This document shows, piece after piece, positions 1-10,994 of a DNA stretch of 64,000 nucleotides (the stretch's first letter is position 1; every line of letters begins with the position of its first letter). The notes beneath the pieces are model-generated. The model had not been told where the DNA came from, made no database searches, and saw nothing but the letters and a program-made list of their open reading frames with translations. Source of the stretch: Hyposmocoma kahamanoa (taxonomy: Eukaryota; Arthropoda; Insecta; Lepidoptera; Cosmopterigidae); NCBI RefSeq assembly GCF_003589595.1, contig NW_020654810.1:14592569-14656568 (forward strand), written 5' to 3'. The translations under genes were made by a program, and so were the position numbers.

Positions 1-203
1 AATGAATGTTCATGCGTGATCAGCTAACCTTAGAGGTGGATGATTTTCTTCAAAATGAAATGGGACCACTATGGAGGTACCGTCTTTCCAACAAAAAAAG
101 AATCATGAAAATCGGTTCACAAATAACGGAGTTATCGCGTAACATACATACAAAAAAAAGTACAGTCGAATTGAGAACCTCCTCCTTTTTTTGAAGTCGG
201 TTA
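1..203 (+). repeat. MITE family D, 5'-truncated by window edge
   Basis: The sequence matches three other copies in the window (34,080-34,276; 36,459-36,731 reversed; 63,113-63,395). All share the core phrases around TTAGAGGTGGA, ATCGGTTCACAAATAACGG and GTCGAATTGAGAACCTCCTC and end in GAAGTCGGTTAAAAA. Complete copies start with AAAAAACCGACCTC, the inverse of that end, so this is a short terminal-inverted-repeat element. Here only the right part is visible. Confidence 0.8.
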
Positions 204-275
204 AAAATCGGAAATACACAAAAAATACAGTCGAATTGACAATCTCTTCCTATTTTGAAGTCAGTAAATAAATAG
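204..275 (+). repeat. Extra 3' end of MITE family D
   Basis: Immediately after the first copy, a second diverged version of its last 60-70 bases appears (ATACAGTCGAATTGA, then TTTTGAAGTCAG). It looks like a local duplication of the element's end. Below this point to about 1,998 I see no gene or repeat I can name. Confidence 0.55.
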
Positions 276-1996
276 AACGTCAAGTGTTATTAACAATTCT
301 TATATTCTATTTATTGGTCACCTACTCAAACACGACATTTTCATCCTCGTATACGTGTATGCTCTAATAACTCCAATAAGTCTAATAAAGGATATGAAAT
401 ACCACTTTACTTTTTAAATATTTAATTTAAATGTTTGTTTGCATTCGGTATTGTGACGAGACAATATGTATGATAAATTATCATTGACGACTACAAGTAT
501 TGGTTTTACTTTAGGCAAACTGGCCTTGCACCTGTTAAGACTTGGTTATTCCAAAGTTTGCACGCAAATAGTTGCATAATTTACCACATGATTGTTTCTA
601 ATTAGTTAACAAAAACATTCGTTGAAATGATTTGCAATGATTAGTGCCGTACCGTTTATGCGGGACGCTCGTTCGTAAACACTTAGAATATTGATATGAT
701 AAGTTATCCACGTTAACGAGTAATTATGTTTACTTGGTTAAATTAACACTAGGTATCGCACTAAAGTCGGTTGGAAGAGGTCCAATTGGCAGGTCGACTT
801 ATTTTGACCCGTGGCCGTTCGTAAATTAACCAAACTATGCATTTGTTCTCATTACAATACTCAAATGCCAAAACTTTACTTAATCGACTTGCGCCTCGGC
901 CGAAAAAATACGTACAAGCGAGTCGTTTCTGTGTCATTTGATTTATTTTATTTAAAAATAACGCTGTGCCATTGAATAAATTTCGTCAACAGAGACTCTT
1001 CTATTGAGTAGGAGGTAAAATATCGTAAATATGTTTAACATTATGTTTCCTTCCTGAATATGTAGAGTATAGATATGTTGACTAATGTTTTCTGTCATTT
1101 CGACCATATACAAGTATACTATGATGAAAAATTCTTCATTTCATAATGTATATTTAATATACTACGTCGCGTCCCGGTCCTTTCTATAGCGAAGACTCGG
1201 AACTAAAACGCGATTAGTATCTACTTTTATGGTATCCGATCAAAAGCGTTTCCGCTAATAAAGCGTCTCACATTTAAACGCAAAAATCACAAACATACAG
1301 TTAGTTACATGTGGTTACATTCACAAATTGTGTAAGCGCAAACGACAATGTGACATCACCAGCCACAAATAATTCTCTGGCGATAACATGTATTGTTGTA
1401 TAGTTGTGGCATTGTTATTGCTTCTATTCTAGCTGGATTCCCTGGGTTTACCGTAATTAGCAGAGTAGCAACAGCAATAAACGCTTTTTTAGTTTTTTAC
1501 TCGGTGCGTTTTACTAGTACTGTACTTCATTACGCTACGAATGGAAAATCATATTTTCACTTTCAATGATATATACGCATGGGAAAACATGATGAGTAAA
1601 TCCAGTCTCTCTTTTGTTCTCAGTATATGTTTAAGTACCAGCGAACAAACCTTTTGTATGTAGTAAGTAAGAGAGACAAAGAAGCGATAATACGACAAGA
1701 TAGTCTCAATTATGTATTTCATAGCTAGTGCGCAGTTAAGGCTTAGCGCGATAGGTATTTATTATAAGTACCTTGAATACCTACTCACTTCGGAGATCAC
1801 TAGAAATGGCCTTTTGAGCGACCTTCTCTGAGGTTGTCTTGGACATGATTTCGAAGTCGAACCTGAGGTCAAATCTTATATCCGCGCAACCGTATTTGGA
1901 AACCTGGGAATACAGTTTTAACTAGCCGTACCGCCTTGCGCGGCTTATCTATTATTTATTAATAACCACAACTCTGATTAGGATGGAAGGGAAAAC

Positions 1997-1998
<2 letters not shown>
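276..1998. other. Gene-free stretch
   Basis: AT-rich sequence with no reading frame resembling a protein and no clear splice-bounded exon on either strand. I see no recognisable repeat from elsewhere in the window. Confidence 0.5.

Positions 1999-2037
<39 letters not shown>
1999..2037 (+). repeat. (AG)n microsatellite
   Basis: About 19 uninterrupted AG dinucleotides. The flanks are unrelated unique sequence. From here to 2,700 nothing else is recognisable. Confidence 0.97.
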
Positions 2038-2040
<3 letters not shown>

Positions 2041-2786
2041 GCCGAGAAGACCGCATACAGAGATCTAGTTTTTCCCATAGACATCAAGTTCAAAACATTA
2101 CACAACAGCCTTTTTTATTTAAATTCCTCGTAGCCACGGGTCCAAAACAAAAAATAAATAAAACACGCAAAGGTTAATGATAAGTAGGCGGGCACAATGG
2201 CGATACCGTGACCAACTCGAACCACTCCTGCAGGTAGCGTGGCGATATCATTGTAGAGTTATAAGAAAAAATGTTTTTATGCTCGAAACGATTATACTTT
2301 AGGGAAATCATTTACTATATTCTATTATTTTAATATTGTACTAGTATCGCAAATTACTTTCGTTAAGCAGGATCTAAGTACAGTTTCAGTAGGCAGGCAT
2401 ACTTATATTCAATACAAAGTTAACTTTAATAGTTATTTCACGAACAAAAGTCCACTCTACAGAATCCGTAACAGCGAATCAGACAGGTACTTGTTGACAA
2501 AATATTTTAATTAGTCCTTATTTTCAAATGTAGAGTTTCATGGTTCGATCAAGAAGACTTATTTATATAAAATACAAAACTTATTTCAAGTAACACTAAC
2601 ATATGAAACACATATTTTTTTTAATAATGGTTTTAATACGAACACTCATTTTATGTAAACTTTTGAATGGAATATATACACGCCAAATGTCGTGCATGAG
2701 TCTTTGATTTCGCAAAGCTATTGTTAGGAATGCGGTTGGGCGTGCGAGACAAAATGCGAAGGGGACTGACCGGCAACTGCAGCTAC

Positions 2787-2924
2787 CTCCTTCGCCCCGA
2801 CGTGCAAGAAATCCGTAAGGGACAAGGTGCTTGCTATGAGCTGCCTTCGCTCCTGGAAATCCAGTTGGTCGAGGCTACTGGTCCGGGCCCCGCGCGCCGC
2901 CTGGGCGGGCGCGCTCAGCGACAT
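2787..2924 (-). CDS. Candidate coding exon of an unrecognised minus-strand gene
   Basis: Read on the minus strand from an ATG at 2,924, this GC-rich frame encodes an ordered-looking peptide containing SLDQLDFQERRQLIASTLSL and then TDFLHVGAKE. The composition and the charged-amphipathic run look protein-like rather than random. The frame stays open to a stop at 2,724. A donor could be GTAGCT (exon end 2,787) or GTCAGT (exon end 2,771, phase 1). Upstream, the frame extends through a possible acceptor (CTCAG) near 2,959, so it could also be internal. The opposite-strand frame over the same bases is poorer. I do not recognise the family. The GC-rich tract continues to about 3,330 and may be a promoter-proximal CpG-rich segment. 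Confidence 0.4.
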
Positions 2925-2959
2925 GTCAACTACGCACGTCCATGTCGTATCCTGAGCAT

Positions 2960-3330
2960 CTTCGGCATTAAAATAATACAATAACACTGTCCGTAAACAC
3001 TGAACAAAGCCACACGCGAAACCGTTACTAAAATTCCAATGACGAGGCGATCATAGCAAAGTGCCTGCGCCGCGAGAGACGCACAACGGCGAACTGGCGC
3101 GCGGGCCGAGACGACAACGCGGGGCAGGGTGGGGGCCCGCCTGCCTGCCTCTGTCGCTCCACTCCTGCCCTGCATGTTGCAATGCACTCGCCTCGCCTCA
3201 CCGAGCCGCGGCATGGCATGGCGAGCCTCCGCCCGACGCACGTCAACACGCAGACAACCGGCGTTGTGGCGCCCGGAGGGATTGCAATCGTTTTGCTCGA
3301 TTTGTTGACCTGCCCGTTAGACTACGCTAA
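2960..3330. promoter_or_regulatory. GC-rich tract beside candidate exon
   Basis: About 350 bases, especially 3,060-3,300, are strikingly GC- and CpG-rich against an AT-rich surround. Overlapping open frames on both strands are what GC richness alone produces. Adjacent to the candidate exon at 2.8-2.9 kb, it may be a 5' UTR or promoter region; this is inference from composition only. Confidence 0.3.
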
Positions 3331-3888
3331 CTATCTTCGTACTTATAACTTACTATTTTATTGTGAAGCATTGAATGGAGATATTTAGACTTGGACTCGA
3401 AAATGCTGTTTATAGGCCTACTCTACAGAACAAGTGCGTAAAGGCGACGTGTGGTGCTGGTATGCGAGATAGCTGCAAACCTTTATTTAAAAAACTAAGA
3501 ATATTGTCCCTTCCTTTCTATATATTCGAGATGTGTATTTTTGTCAAAAAACATAGTTATTTATTTACTTCAAAAATGTTCGTTTTTAATCCGATATCCC
3601 TATCGTTTGGCCCGATATGTACACACTACTACACGTTTTCAAAGGTGACAAAACATGTGCGTAAATATGTATATATAATGTATTACCTGACAATATAAAA
3701 ATGTAACCTACGTCCTAGATTTAAGAAAATACTATTTGAATTGCTTGTGACAAATTGTTTTTGTAATGTAAATGAGTTTTTGACATTTAAATTTTGAAGC
3801 CTGCATATCTACTTAAATCTACTACTTTGACATACGTTCCTCTTCTTTATTAAATCATAATTTTTCTTTAATTATATTATTTAATGAA

Positions 3889-3950
3889 CAAAATTTAATT
3901 ATATAATGTAATACGATATGATTTTAATTATATAATGTAATATGACTATA
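3889..3950 (+). repeat. Two-copy short tandem duplication
   Basis: A 29-31 base unit beginning TTTAATTATATAATGTAATA occurs twice in tandem with small differences. The surrounding 3,331-4,580 is AT-rich and otherwise shows nothing I can annotate. Confidence 0.7.
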
Positions 3951-4587
3951 TGTAATAAATGTGAACAATGTATAATATTTGATATTGAGATTTGTATGCC
4001 AGTTACTGGCGCAACACGCTGAATTATAAGTGTAATCTTAAATATGTAAACTGTATTTACCGTGTATGCTTACAAATAAATATATCTCTACCTCTCTCTA
4101 CATAATATACGACTTTCAGAGAAAAGCAAAAGAAGGTAGCTGAAGAATTAATAATAGAGTTAGTAGACACGCTGTAATTAAATGTCAAAAAGTTTCAGTA
4201 AGGAAACAAAACCACAGGAGGGAAATGTAGTGATTATTTGACAAAGAAAATGATTATGTACAATAGTAATTTAATTTTATCGGACATGCATCGATACCAC
4301 CGACTCACGTGAAATCCCCTCACCGCGGCGTCTCTAAGAGCAGGTGTACACAACACCCATTGCAAACTCCCTATGCACTCGTACTATTGAACAGCCGCAG
4401 GTGAAATAACTATTTAAAAGTATATACTATATTTAGAGAGATATTAATTACGTATGATGATTGAGTTTGCAACAAGACTTCAGGTTGTAAGTCGCTTTTG
4501 ACTATTTGACAACGTAAATAAAAAGTGGCTGTCACCTGTTCGTTCCCAACATAGAAAATGTTAGATTTATCAAGAAACCTTCATTAC

Positions 4588-4669
4588 CGTCTATAACACC
4601 ACTTTCGCTCGTCGTGTCATCATCAATAGGTCTTCGTTTCGTTTTGGCCTTGAGAAATAAATCATCCAT
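4588..4669 (-). CDS. Candidate 5' coding exon (MDDLFLKAKTKRRP...)
   Basis: On the minus strand an ATG at 4,669 opens a 27-codon frame, MDDLFLKAKTKRRPIDDD then TTSESGVID, ending G before a donor GTAATG (phase 1). The acidic/serine-rich tail with a basic KTKRR cluster looks like a real protein N-terminus. No acceptor precedes it, so it would be a first coding exon. The phase matches those of the candidate exons at 5,997, 10,893 and 18,834, which suggests alternative first exons joining a common exon to the left. Gene not recognised. Confidence 0.4.
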
Positions 4670-5990
4670 GTTTATACAACACAGCTTGGTCATTCACTAT
4701 TAGGTACACTCGTTCACTAGTCTATTACACATAAAAAGTCTTATTTAAGTGAAATACAAAAAATAACTAAGATTACTTATGTCTCGATCAGAACTTGTTA
4801 GATAAGATAAAGCATGATAGTGTTATCACTACGAGGTACCTCCTGCTACTTATCGTATACGTATAGCCTTTTGCTCATACCAACTTCATTGGTCATATTG
4901 ATTCACTACTTATTTCGATTCTACTGGTGGTAGGTTGACGGGCACTTATTTCTACTGAACAGCAGCTCAGCTTTAGGAAAAGCCAGCGTAAATATCTCGT
5001 GTCTTGTGCTTATTAAGGCACAGGAGACTTAAGATCTTATGTCACACGACCAGTATAGCATTTACGATTTTAATGTTACTTTCTTGTTATCGCAAACTAC
5101 ATATTATAGGCGATGGATATCACAATAGCGTATAAAAAAAACGAAAACATAATTCAGGGAATTAACAACAATAATCGATTAGCTGCCTAATTAAAATTTA
5201 ATGACATAACAATTTGATCCTGGACGTTTGAGTGTCTGGGTATCAATTTACTCTACCAAGACACATCACATGAGTCATTACACTCAATTAAAGAATGTCA
5301 AGTGACATTAAAACATTGAATTAGCCACTTCAATGATCACAGTGCGCAGCAGGTCCTATTATGTATAAGCTCACCGGTGAGACTAAGCGTATAGCCTTTG
5401 CTTATTAATAGATACCTAATACCCTAGAAAATAAGCGGACCATGGTTTTCATGCCAGGAGCCTGCGTTGCGTATAATGTACGCGGCGAGGCTTGAATTTG
5501 AAGGCAAGTTTTGAAACAACGTATGAAACTCTCGTAAATGGTAACAACAACAAAAATAAAATTAAAATAATCAAAGGAGCAGACTGACAATTGCATATAA
5601 ATTCAATGTAAAGAGCGATGAAACGGATGCTCGTAACAATCTACGAGCGAGCTGTAAACACGGGACGCTAGAATATTGATTTATAAATCTCTCCTTGGAC
5701 ATTCAGACGACACTACTAAATTAATTCATTTTAGTATCTAACAGCAAACAAAATAATTTGATGATATCTGAGGATTGTTGTGTATGCATTATTAAAAAAA
5801 TTCTATTAATAATATACGGAAATCCTAACCGCTACTGCGTGTGTAACGTTGTTTTTATTTAAACAATTCCCAAATTATAAAAAAGTCGATAACTTTAAAT
5901 TGCTATTAACGAAATAGAATTAGATAAATGGTAAATAGGTCAGGTTTATGGGCAATAAGGGTATTTCGACGATGCCGGGTAAAATTGTTT
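4670..5990. other. Gene-free stretch
   Basis: No convincing exon, RNA gene or shared repeat was seen on either strand in this interval. Confidence 0.45.
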
Positions 5991-5996
5991 GCTCAC

Positions 5997-6045
5997 CTCG
6001 AGTGTATATCGGGAAATCGCTGTCGGATCGGCTATGGGTGAGCAT
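5997..6045 (-). CDS. Candidate 5' coding exon (MLTHSRSDSDFPIYTR)
   Basis: On the minus strand an ATG at 6,045 encodes MLTHSRSDSDFPIYTR and then a strong donor, CGAG|GTGAGC, in phase 1. The frame is open further upstream to about 6,150, where TAG|GGC could be an acceptor, giving a 51-codon internal exon instead. The segment is GC-rich like the 3 kb tract. The gene is not recognised; the shared phase-1 donor is the main reason to link it with neighbouring minus-strand exons. Confidence 0.35.
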
Positions 6046-6529
6046 GGGTTCGTAGCACCGCCACGGAGGTCGGTCACGTGGTGTCCGCGGGCCCTCCACG
6101 GCGCCGCTCACCTCCGCCAGGCCATCAGCACATAAGCTCGGCTCAGGGCCCTACATCTACGTAACACTCGAGAAGCGTTCACCGTCTAGTCTTCGATTCT
6201 TACGTCAACTCGACAATGGCGGCGCCACGAAGTGGGATACGAGAGGAGGCTGCGCGGCGCATCTTAACTGCGCACCCCTCTCTCCCTTGCCAATTCGCGA
6301 GGTCTGTACACGCTTCCGTACGTTTCACGAGTCTCATACTCGAGTGCTTACATGCGTATTCAGAACGAAAAACTTTAACAAATAATTGATATCCTAAAAT
6401 TGGATACATAAAATGTAACACAATACAATATGTGTATACCACGGTCTATAATATGAAGTCAGTATTCTAGACATCACAACTACATGTCTTTACTTTTTCG
6501 CGATTGCTATATTTAGAAATGAAACTTAT

Positions 6530-6612
6530 TTTTGGGCTCGAAACGTTGGTTTATTTGAATAAACAAATACATACGTGATTTAAATCCGAAAAAAAGATTG
6601 TTTCATTTCCAT
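6530..6612 (-). repeat. Penelope-type terminal repeat fragment
   Basis: This diverged copy contains CTCGAAACGTTGGTTTATTTG, then an AAACAAATA...GATTTAAATCCG run and TTTCATTTCC. The same sequence forms the flanking arms of the Penelope-like element at 7.2-7.9 kb and the hairpin at 33.6 kb. Confidence 0.65.
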
Positions 6613-6634
6613 TTTTTTTCGGATTCGGAGCCGA

Positions 6635-7018
6635 GACGTGGACACTCACAATACAGTTAGTTCACCAGTTGAAAGTAGCTCAGCGAGCTATGGAACGAGC
6701 TAAGCTCGAAGTTTATTTGAAGGACAGGGTGAGGAACGAGGTTATCCGACCAAAAGAGAACCAAGGTCGTCGACATAGCTGGTCGAATAAGCAAGCTGAA
6801 GTGACAGTGGGCTGGCCATATCTGTCGAAGAACCGGTAACCGATGGGGGAAGCGATTTCTTGAGTGGCGAACGTAGTATAGGCGCCCTCTACCCAGATGG
6901 AGTGACTTTGCTGGCAGCAGATGGATGCAGCTGAGGACCGGGTGAAATGGCGCGCATTGGGAGGGGCCTATGTCCAGCAGTGGACTGCTATAGCGCGTTG
7001 TTGATGATGATGATTTTA
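6635..7018 (+). mobile_element. LINE 3' end ending in GATGATGAT
   Basis: Conceptual translation with frame breaks gives AQRAMERAKLEVYLKDRVRN and later an AEDRVKWRALGGAYVQQWTA stretch. That is the characteristic tail of insect LINE reverse transcriptases, followed by TGATGATGATGATT. It is 5'-truncated and contains stops, so it is dead. The antisense frame over this stretch is a shadow. Confidence 0.7.
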
Positions 7019-7124
7019 TATATATACGAGGCCTGTACCTTACCGTAGGTATGTAATTAAAAATTGCAAAAATATATTTTGACCGCAAATTCAGTGTGCC
7101 GATGAATGTCGTCAGCCGGTTTTC

Positions 7125-7200
7125 AGTCAGATCAGAGCAAATTTTTATCTACAGCCAATAAACGCTTGTACGACGGCCATATTGAAAAATGGCGAAAAAT
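7125..7200 (-). repeat. Fragment of the 30 kb tandem-repeat family
   Basis: CAGATCAGAGCAAATTTTTAT, a GGCCATATTGAAAAATGGCG run and the linking bases are the reverse complement of the repeat unit arrayed at 30.1-30.97 kb. A second fragment lies at 7,985-8,078, so the Penelope-like element appears to sit inside a former copy of this repeat. Confidence 0.65.
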
Positions 7201-7210
7201 TAATGTTGAT

Positions 7211-7902
7211 AGGAAACGAAATTATTTTTCCGGATTTAAATCGCGTATATTTGTTTTTTCAAACAAACCAACGTTTCGGGCCCTTTACAGGTCCCATGGT
7301 CACGGTTGACTGAGGTGGTACAGTCTTCAACCAGTTATGTCTAATATTGATGCAAACCACCCTATTTTTCCTACCTATTTCAGACCTATTTCAAGCCCCT
7401 GAGGAAGATTTGTCAGTTCCTGTGACCCGTGAAATGTAACATCCCCTTACAGGATGCAGGAGTTTACAAGCTTGACTGTGAGTGCGGTCTCTCTTATATT
7501 GGACAAACAAAGCGAAGTATTTGTACCCGCGTCAAGGAACATATAGCTGATGTCAAACACTGTCGCGTAAACAAGTCTGCAGTCTGCGAGCATGTCATGG
7601 ATATACCTACACATTCAATGAAGTTTGACAAACCCCAGGTCCTTGCAAAAGAAGTCCGTTATCTACCCAGGATGCTGCGAGAGGCCATTGAAATTAATAA
7701 AACATCCTAATTTCAACAGGGAAAATGGTTTCTCCGTATCACCAGTTTGGGATCCAGTATTTTCTCTAATGAAAAATCCCAAACAGACATAAGACTGCAG
7801 TACTAAACCGTGACCATGGGACCTGTAAAGGTCCCGAAACGTCGGTTTGTTTGAAAAAATAAATATACGCGATGTAAATCCGGAAAAACAGTTTCATTTC
7901 CT
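7211..7902 (+). mobile_element. Penelope-like element remnant with inverted terminal arms
   Basis: Arms at 7,211-7,305 and 7,807-7,902 are inverted copies of about 95 bases (GTGACCATGGGACCTGTAAA at the inner side, TTTCATTTCCT at the outer side). Between them, at 7,429-7,710, is a frame with DCECGLSYIGQTKRSICTRV and KEHIADVKH, the start of a GIY-YIG endonuclease domain as found at the C-terminus of Penelope-like retroelements. The reverse transcriptase part is missing, so this is a truncated copy. The terminal arms recur at 6.5 and 33.6 kb. The motif CCCGAAACGTC in the arm resembles half of a hammerhead ribozyme core, which these elements are known to carry, but I could not assemble the other half. 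Confidence 0.75.
7429..7707 (+). pseudogene. GIY-YIG endonuclease domain fragment (Penelope-like)
   Basis: About 93 codons: GVYKLDCECGLSYIGQTKRS contains the G-[IV]-Y and Y-I-G signature halves of the GIY-YIG nuclease, followed by the Arg-bearing TRVKEHIAD helix and a CEHVMDIPTHSMKF region. In Penelope-like elements this domain follows the reverse transcriptase and nicks target DNA. No RT coding sequence precedes it and the frame closes soon after, so it is a fragment. Confidence 0.75.
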
Positions 7903-8078
7903 ATGTGTAACAATCGCGAAAACCTAAGAACTCGATATGAATTAATGTTGATCACAAATTTTTATTAGGTACTCCACTTGCCAATTTTAAAAGGGATCAG
8001 AGCAAATTGGTTTCTGCCGCCAAGGAACGTTTGAATGGCGGGGCCTATATTGAAGAATGGCAAAAAACACATGCTGAT

Positions 8079-8225
8079 CGACTCGGTTTTATGTAAGGAT
8101 CATTTCATTGTACAGGACGAACATAATAATTTTGTATGAAAAACATTTTATGAAATTTGACCATCTTGTGCTGTACCGATTTTTTCGCCCATACAATGAA
8201 ATTATCCTTACATAAAACTGAGTCG
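8079..8225. mobile_element. Foldback MITE, 147 bp
   Basis: About 34-base terminal inverted repeats starting CGACTCGGTTTTATGTAAGG and ending in its complement AGTCG. The centre is unrelated. It separates a tandem-repeat fragment from the LINE fragment beginning just after it. Confidence 0.75.
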
Positions 8226-8229
8226 TGTA

Positions 8230-8706
8230 TGGTCGTGTGTGGAGTACTGCTGCCACCTTTGGGATGGCTCTGCTACATGCCAACTGGCCACCTTGGATTC
8301 AATTGACAACCGTGCCAAGAGGCTTATAGGTGACTCGGAATTAGTAGAGGCGAAGCCGCAGAGCCTCGAACACCGCCGTAAAGTTGCCTTTTTATCGGTA
8401 TTTTACAGGATATATCACGGAGAGTGTGCGATGGAATTATACGATTTAATTCCGCCTTCCCCTTTCCATCATCGGGGGACTAAGCGTAGGCTTGGCTTCC
8501 GTCCCTATGTTGTGGATATTCCAAAGATTCGCACGAAGCGTTACGCTTCCACATTTATATGGCGAACGGCTATGAAGTGGAATTCCCTGCCTGCAGACTT
8601 GTTCCCTGAACGTTATAACTTGGACCTTTTCAAGTCGAGAGTTAATAGGCATTATTTACGTGTGCATTCTCCATCGTCGACCTTATCGTCACTTTCCATC
8701 AGGTGA
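8230..8706 (+). pseudogene. LINE reverse transcriptase C-terminal fragment (CR1/Jockey-like)
   Basis: A 155-codon open stretch starts MEYCCHLWDGSATCQLATLD, then SIDNRAKRLIGDSEL and a C-terminal FKSRVNRHYL. This is the post-polymerase region of CR1/Jockey-type non-LTR retrotransposons. The RT core is absent upstream because the foldback MITE and other repeats adjoin it. It is the 3' end of a 5'-truncated copy. Confidence 0.75.
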
Positions 8707-8709
8707 GAT

Positions 8710-9290
8710 AGAGGTCAAACGCACACTTACATTAGAATAAAAAAAAAAGTCGAAAAGCACTAAAAAAATTTTATCAATTTGTAATCACTAATCATTGTAA
8801 TCATTATATGACCAATATATATTTTTTATGCATGGAATTACCAACAAAATATATAATAATTATGTACATACTTTATCATTTCAGAGTAACATTGCAGACA
8901 AAAAATTAAATGAAGGTAACACCACTTTTGCGCTGATAGCCTCAATTGTAGTATAAGAGCACCGGCTATGGCTATTAAACATTTTTTGTCTTCTTTTTAC
9001 CAACATGCAGTCGGTCTTATGTGAGACCACAAGCAGTTCATTTTTTGATATATTTTGGCATGTCACGCCAATCCAATCCCCTTCCAATGTTGGGTTCCCT
9101 AAATGTGGAAAACTATTCAGCTCAGTTAGTTGAATCCCAAACTATTAAACATAAGTTACGATACTTAGTAGTAAAGGGAACATCAAGAGATATAAGAGTG
9201 AAATATCTAGCTGTCTCTACTCGCTTGTCTAGTGACCTAAAGGAGAATTTTCGTTACAAGAATATATTTTTAAATACTTTTTAAGTTGTC
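8710..9290. other. Unassigned interval before LINE
   Basis: An 87-codon plus-strand frame (9,021-9,284) and an antisense one overlap here. Neither resembles a known family to me, and no splice signals frame them. It may be the 5' part of the LINE copy that follows. Confidence 0.3.
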
Positions 9291-9299
9291 ACATGTCAT

Positions 9300-10782
9300 T
9301 TCAATTTTACCAGCTTTAAGTAAAATATTCGAAAAGGTTATGCTGACTCAATTACTGTCCTATTTCGGTAGGAATCATATTTTTCATGGTGAACAATACG
9401 GGTTTACTAGTGGTAGATCGACTAGCGATGTGAGGCAGCGTTACTAAAACACATCTTTGATGCTTGGGAAAGGTCCCAGAACGCTATTGGTGTTTTCTGT
9501 AATCTCTCAAAGGCATTTGATTGCGTTGACCATATTACTCTTATTAGGAAGCTGGAACATTACGGTGTAAATGGCAAGGTGTCGGAACTTGTATCGACAT
9601 ATATCTCAACGGTAGAATTCAGAAAGTAGACATAAATGGAGTGACTTCTTTGGGTTCTCCGGTAAAAATGGGTTTTCCGCAGGTCTCAATACTTGGACCT
9701 TTCTTATTTCTGATTTATATTATCTGCCATTCTTTGTTAAGGATCATTGCGAAATACTATTGTTTGCTGATGACACATCCTTGATTTTTAAAACAGACAG
9801 ACATGACGTTAACTATGACCATATTAATGATACCCTCTCTAAGGTAGTTTATAGGTTTGATGCTAACAATTTATTGCTTAATGCCAAGAAGACAAAATGT
9901 GTTAAATTTTAATTACCTAACGTAAAATCGACTAGTCCAAACATAGAAATAAACGGAGAAAAGTTAGACCTTGTTAATAAAGCAGTCTTCTTGGGAGTGA
10001 CCTTAGATAGTAAACTTCAATGGTTTCCACATATATCTACTTTGACCAGCAGATTAAGTTCCGCTGCATACGCAGTCTGCAGAATACGTGACCTTACCGA
10101 TGTTAGTACTACTACACTAGTTAACTTTAGTTACTTCCAAAGTATAATGTCCTACGGTATTGTGGGGTAAAGCGGCAGATATTCAAACCATATTTGTATT
10201 GCAAAAACGAGCGATTCGTTCAGTGTACCGTCTAGGCTCACGGGTTTCTCTCAGAGAAAAGTTTAAGGAGACTGGTATCAGGACTGTGGCAACACAGTAC
10301 ATTTATTCAAATATTTTATATGCCCGTAAAAATATCCATAATTTCAATAAGAAAGAAGATATCCATAATATTAACCATAGAGCTAAGTCCAAACTCATGA
10401 TACCACGATTTCATTTAATCAAGGTAAACAACTCTTTTATGGGGAACTGTACACGTTTTTATAATAAGATTCCGGAGCATATATTAAGTTTATCATTTCC
10501 TAAGTTTAAAGACTACATTAAAAATATTTTGATCAGAAAGTCATATTACAAAATTGAAGACTACATGTTAGATAAAGATATATGGAAAGATGACACGGCT
10601 CCAGAATCCACACAAATTTGTTTCAAAGTGTATTCCATAGCATTTAAAAAGAGCAATCCTCAGTTTTTTGCCCGTTCTTCTCAGGAAGGTCAGCATAGTG
10701 AACGAGCAGTAGCTTAAATGCAACGTTTTCAAGTGTAAATTTATTTAATCTATGGAATAAATGATCTTTGACTTTGACATAG
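9300..10782 (+). mobile_element. Decayed Jockey/CR1-type LINE with reverse transcriptase remnants
   Basis: With frame breaks the plus strand gives SKIFEKVMLTQLLSYFGRNH, EQYGFTSGRST, a polymerase block like LSKAFDCVDH, an LFADDTSLIFKT catalytic block (F-A-D-D, the YADD-box equivalent) and FLGVTLDSKLQWFPHI, in the RT order. An open stretch at 10,160-10,717 covers the C-terminal region (FYNKIPEHILSLSFPKFKDY). The 3' end is CTATGGAATAAATGATCTTT then TTTGACTTTGACA. Stops and frameshifts show it is dead. Related fragments lie at 15,030-15,122 (3' end) and 23,183-23,293 (internal). Confidence 0.8.
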
Positions 10783-10892
10783 AGTCAACTCTAATTCGCG
10801 CCGTGTTTCCATCCACCATTATAAAATTTATATATTTATAAGTATTTGTCATTGTGTCTCTAGGACGAGTTAATAAAGAGAAATATACTCAC

Positions 10893-10994
10893 TTATATCA
10901 CCATTCGTAGTTGCTGAATCAAATGGTATTGACAAATGCCTCCCTCCTTTGCAGACTGTGTGAACACCCAGGTTTGCTTTATCTCCACTGTCAC
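10893..10994 (-). CDS. Candidate internal coding exon (GDSGDKANLGVH...)
   Basis: On the minus strand, acceptor AATATAG precedes GTGACAGTGG and donor GTGAGT follows GATATAA. In phase 1 the 102-base exon reads DSGDKANLGVHTVCKGG then RHLSIPFDSATTNGDI, with no stop. One other phase has an immediate stop, and phase 0 ends with TAA at the donor. Exon phase matches the candidate first exon at 18,834-18,924, which would give NSGNI-G-DSGDKANL across the junction. Good splice sites on both sides make this one of the better candidates of the minus-strand series. Gene family not recognised. Confidence 0.5.
   Translation of the reverse strand: MTVEIKQTWVFTQSAKEGGICQYHLIQQLRMVI

Noticed and set aside
3028..3330. 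Several overlapping frames on both strands
   Set aside because: Explained by high GC content, which lowers stop frequency; no frame stands out.
6657..7088. 143-codon minus-strand frame
   Set aside because: It is antisense to a LINE 3' end whose plus-strand translation is clearly reverse-transcriptase-like.
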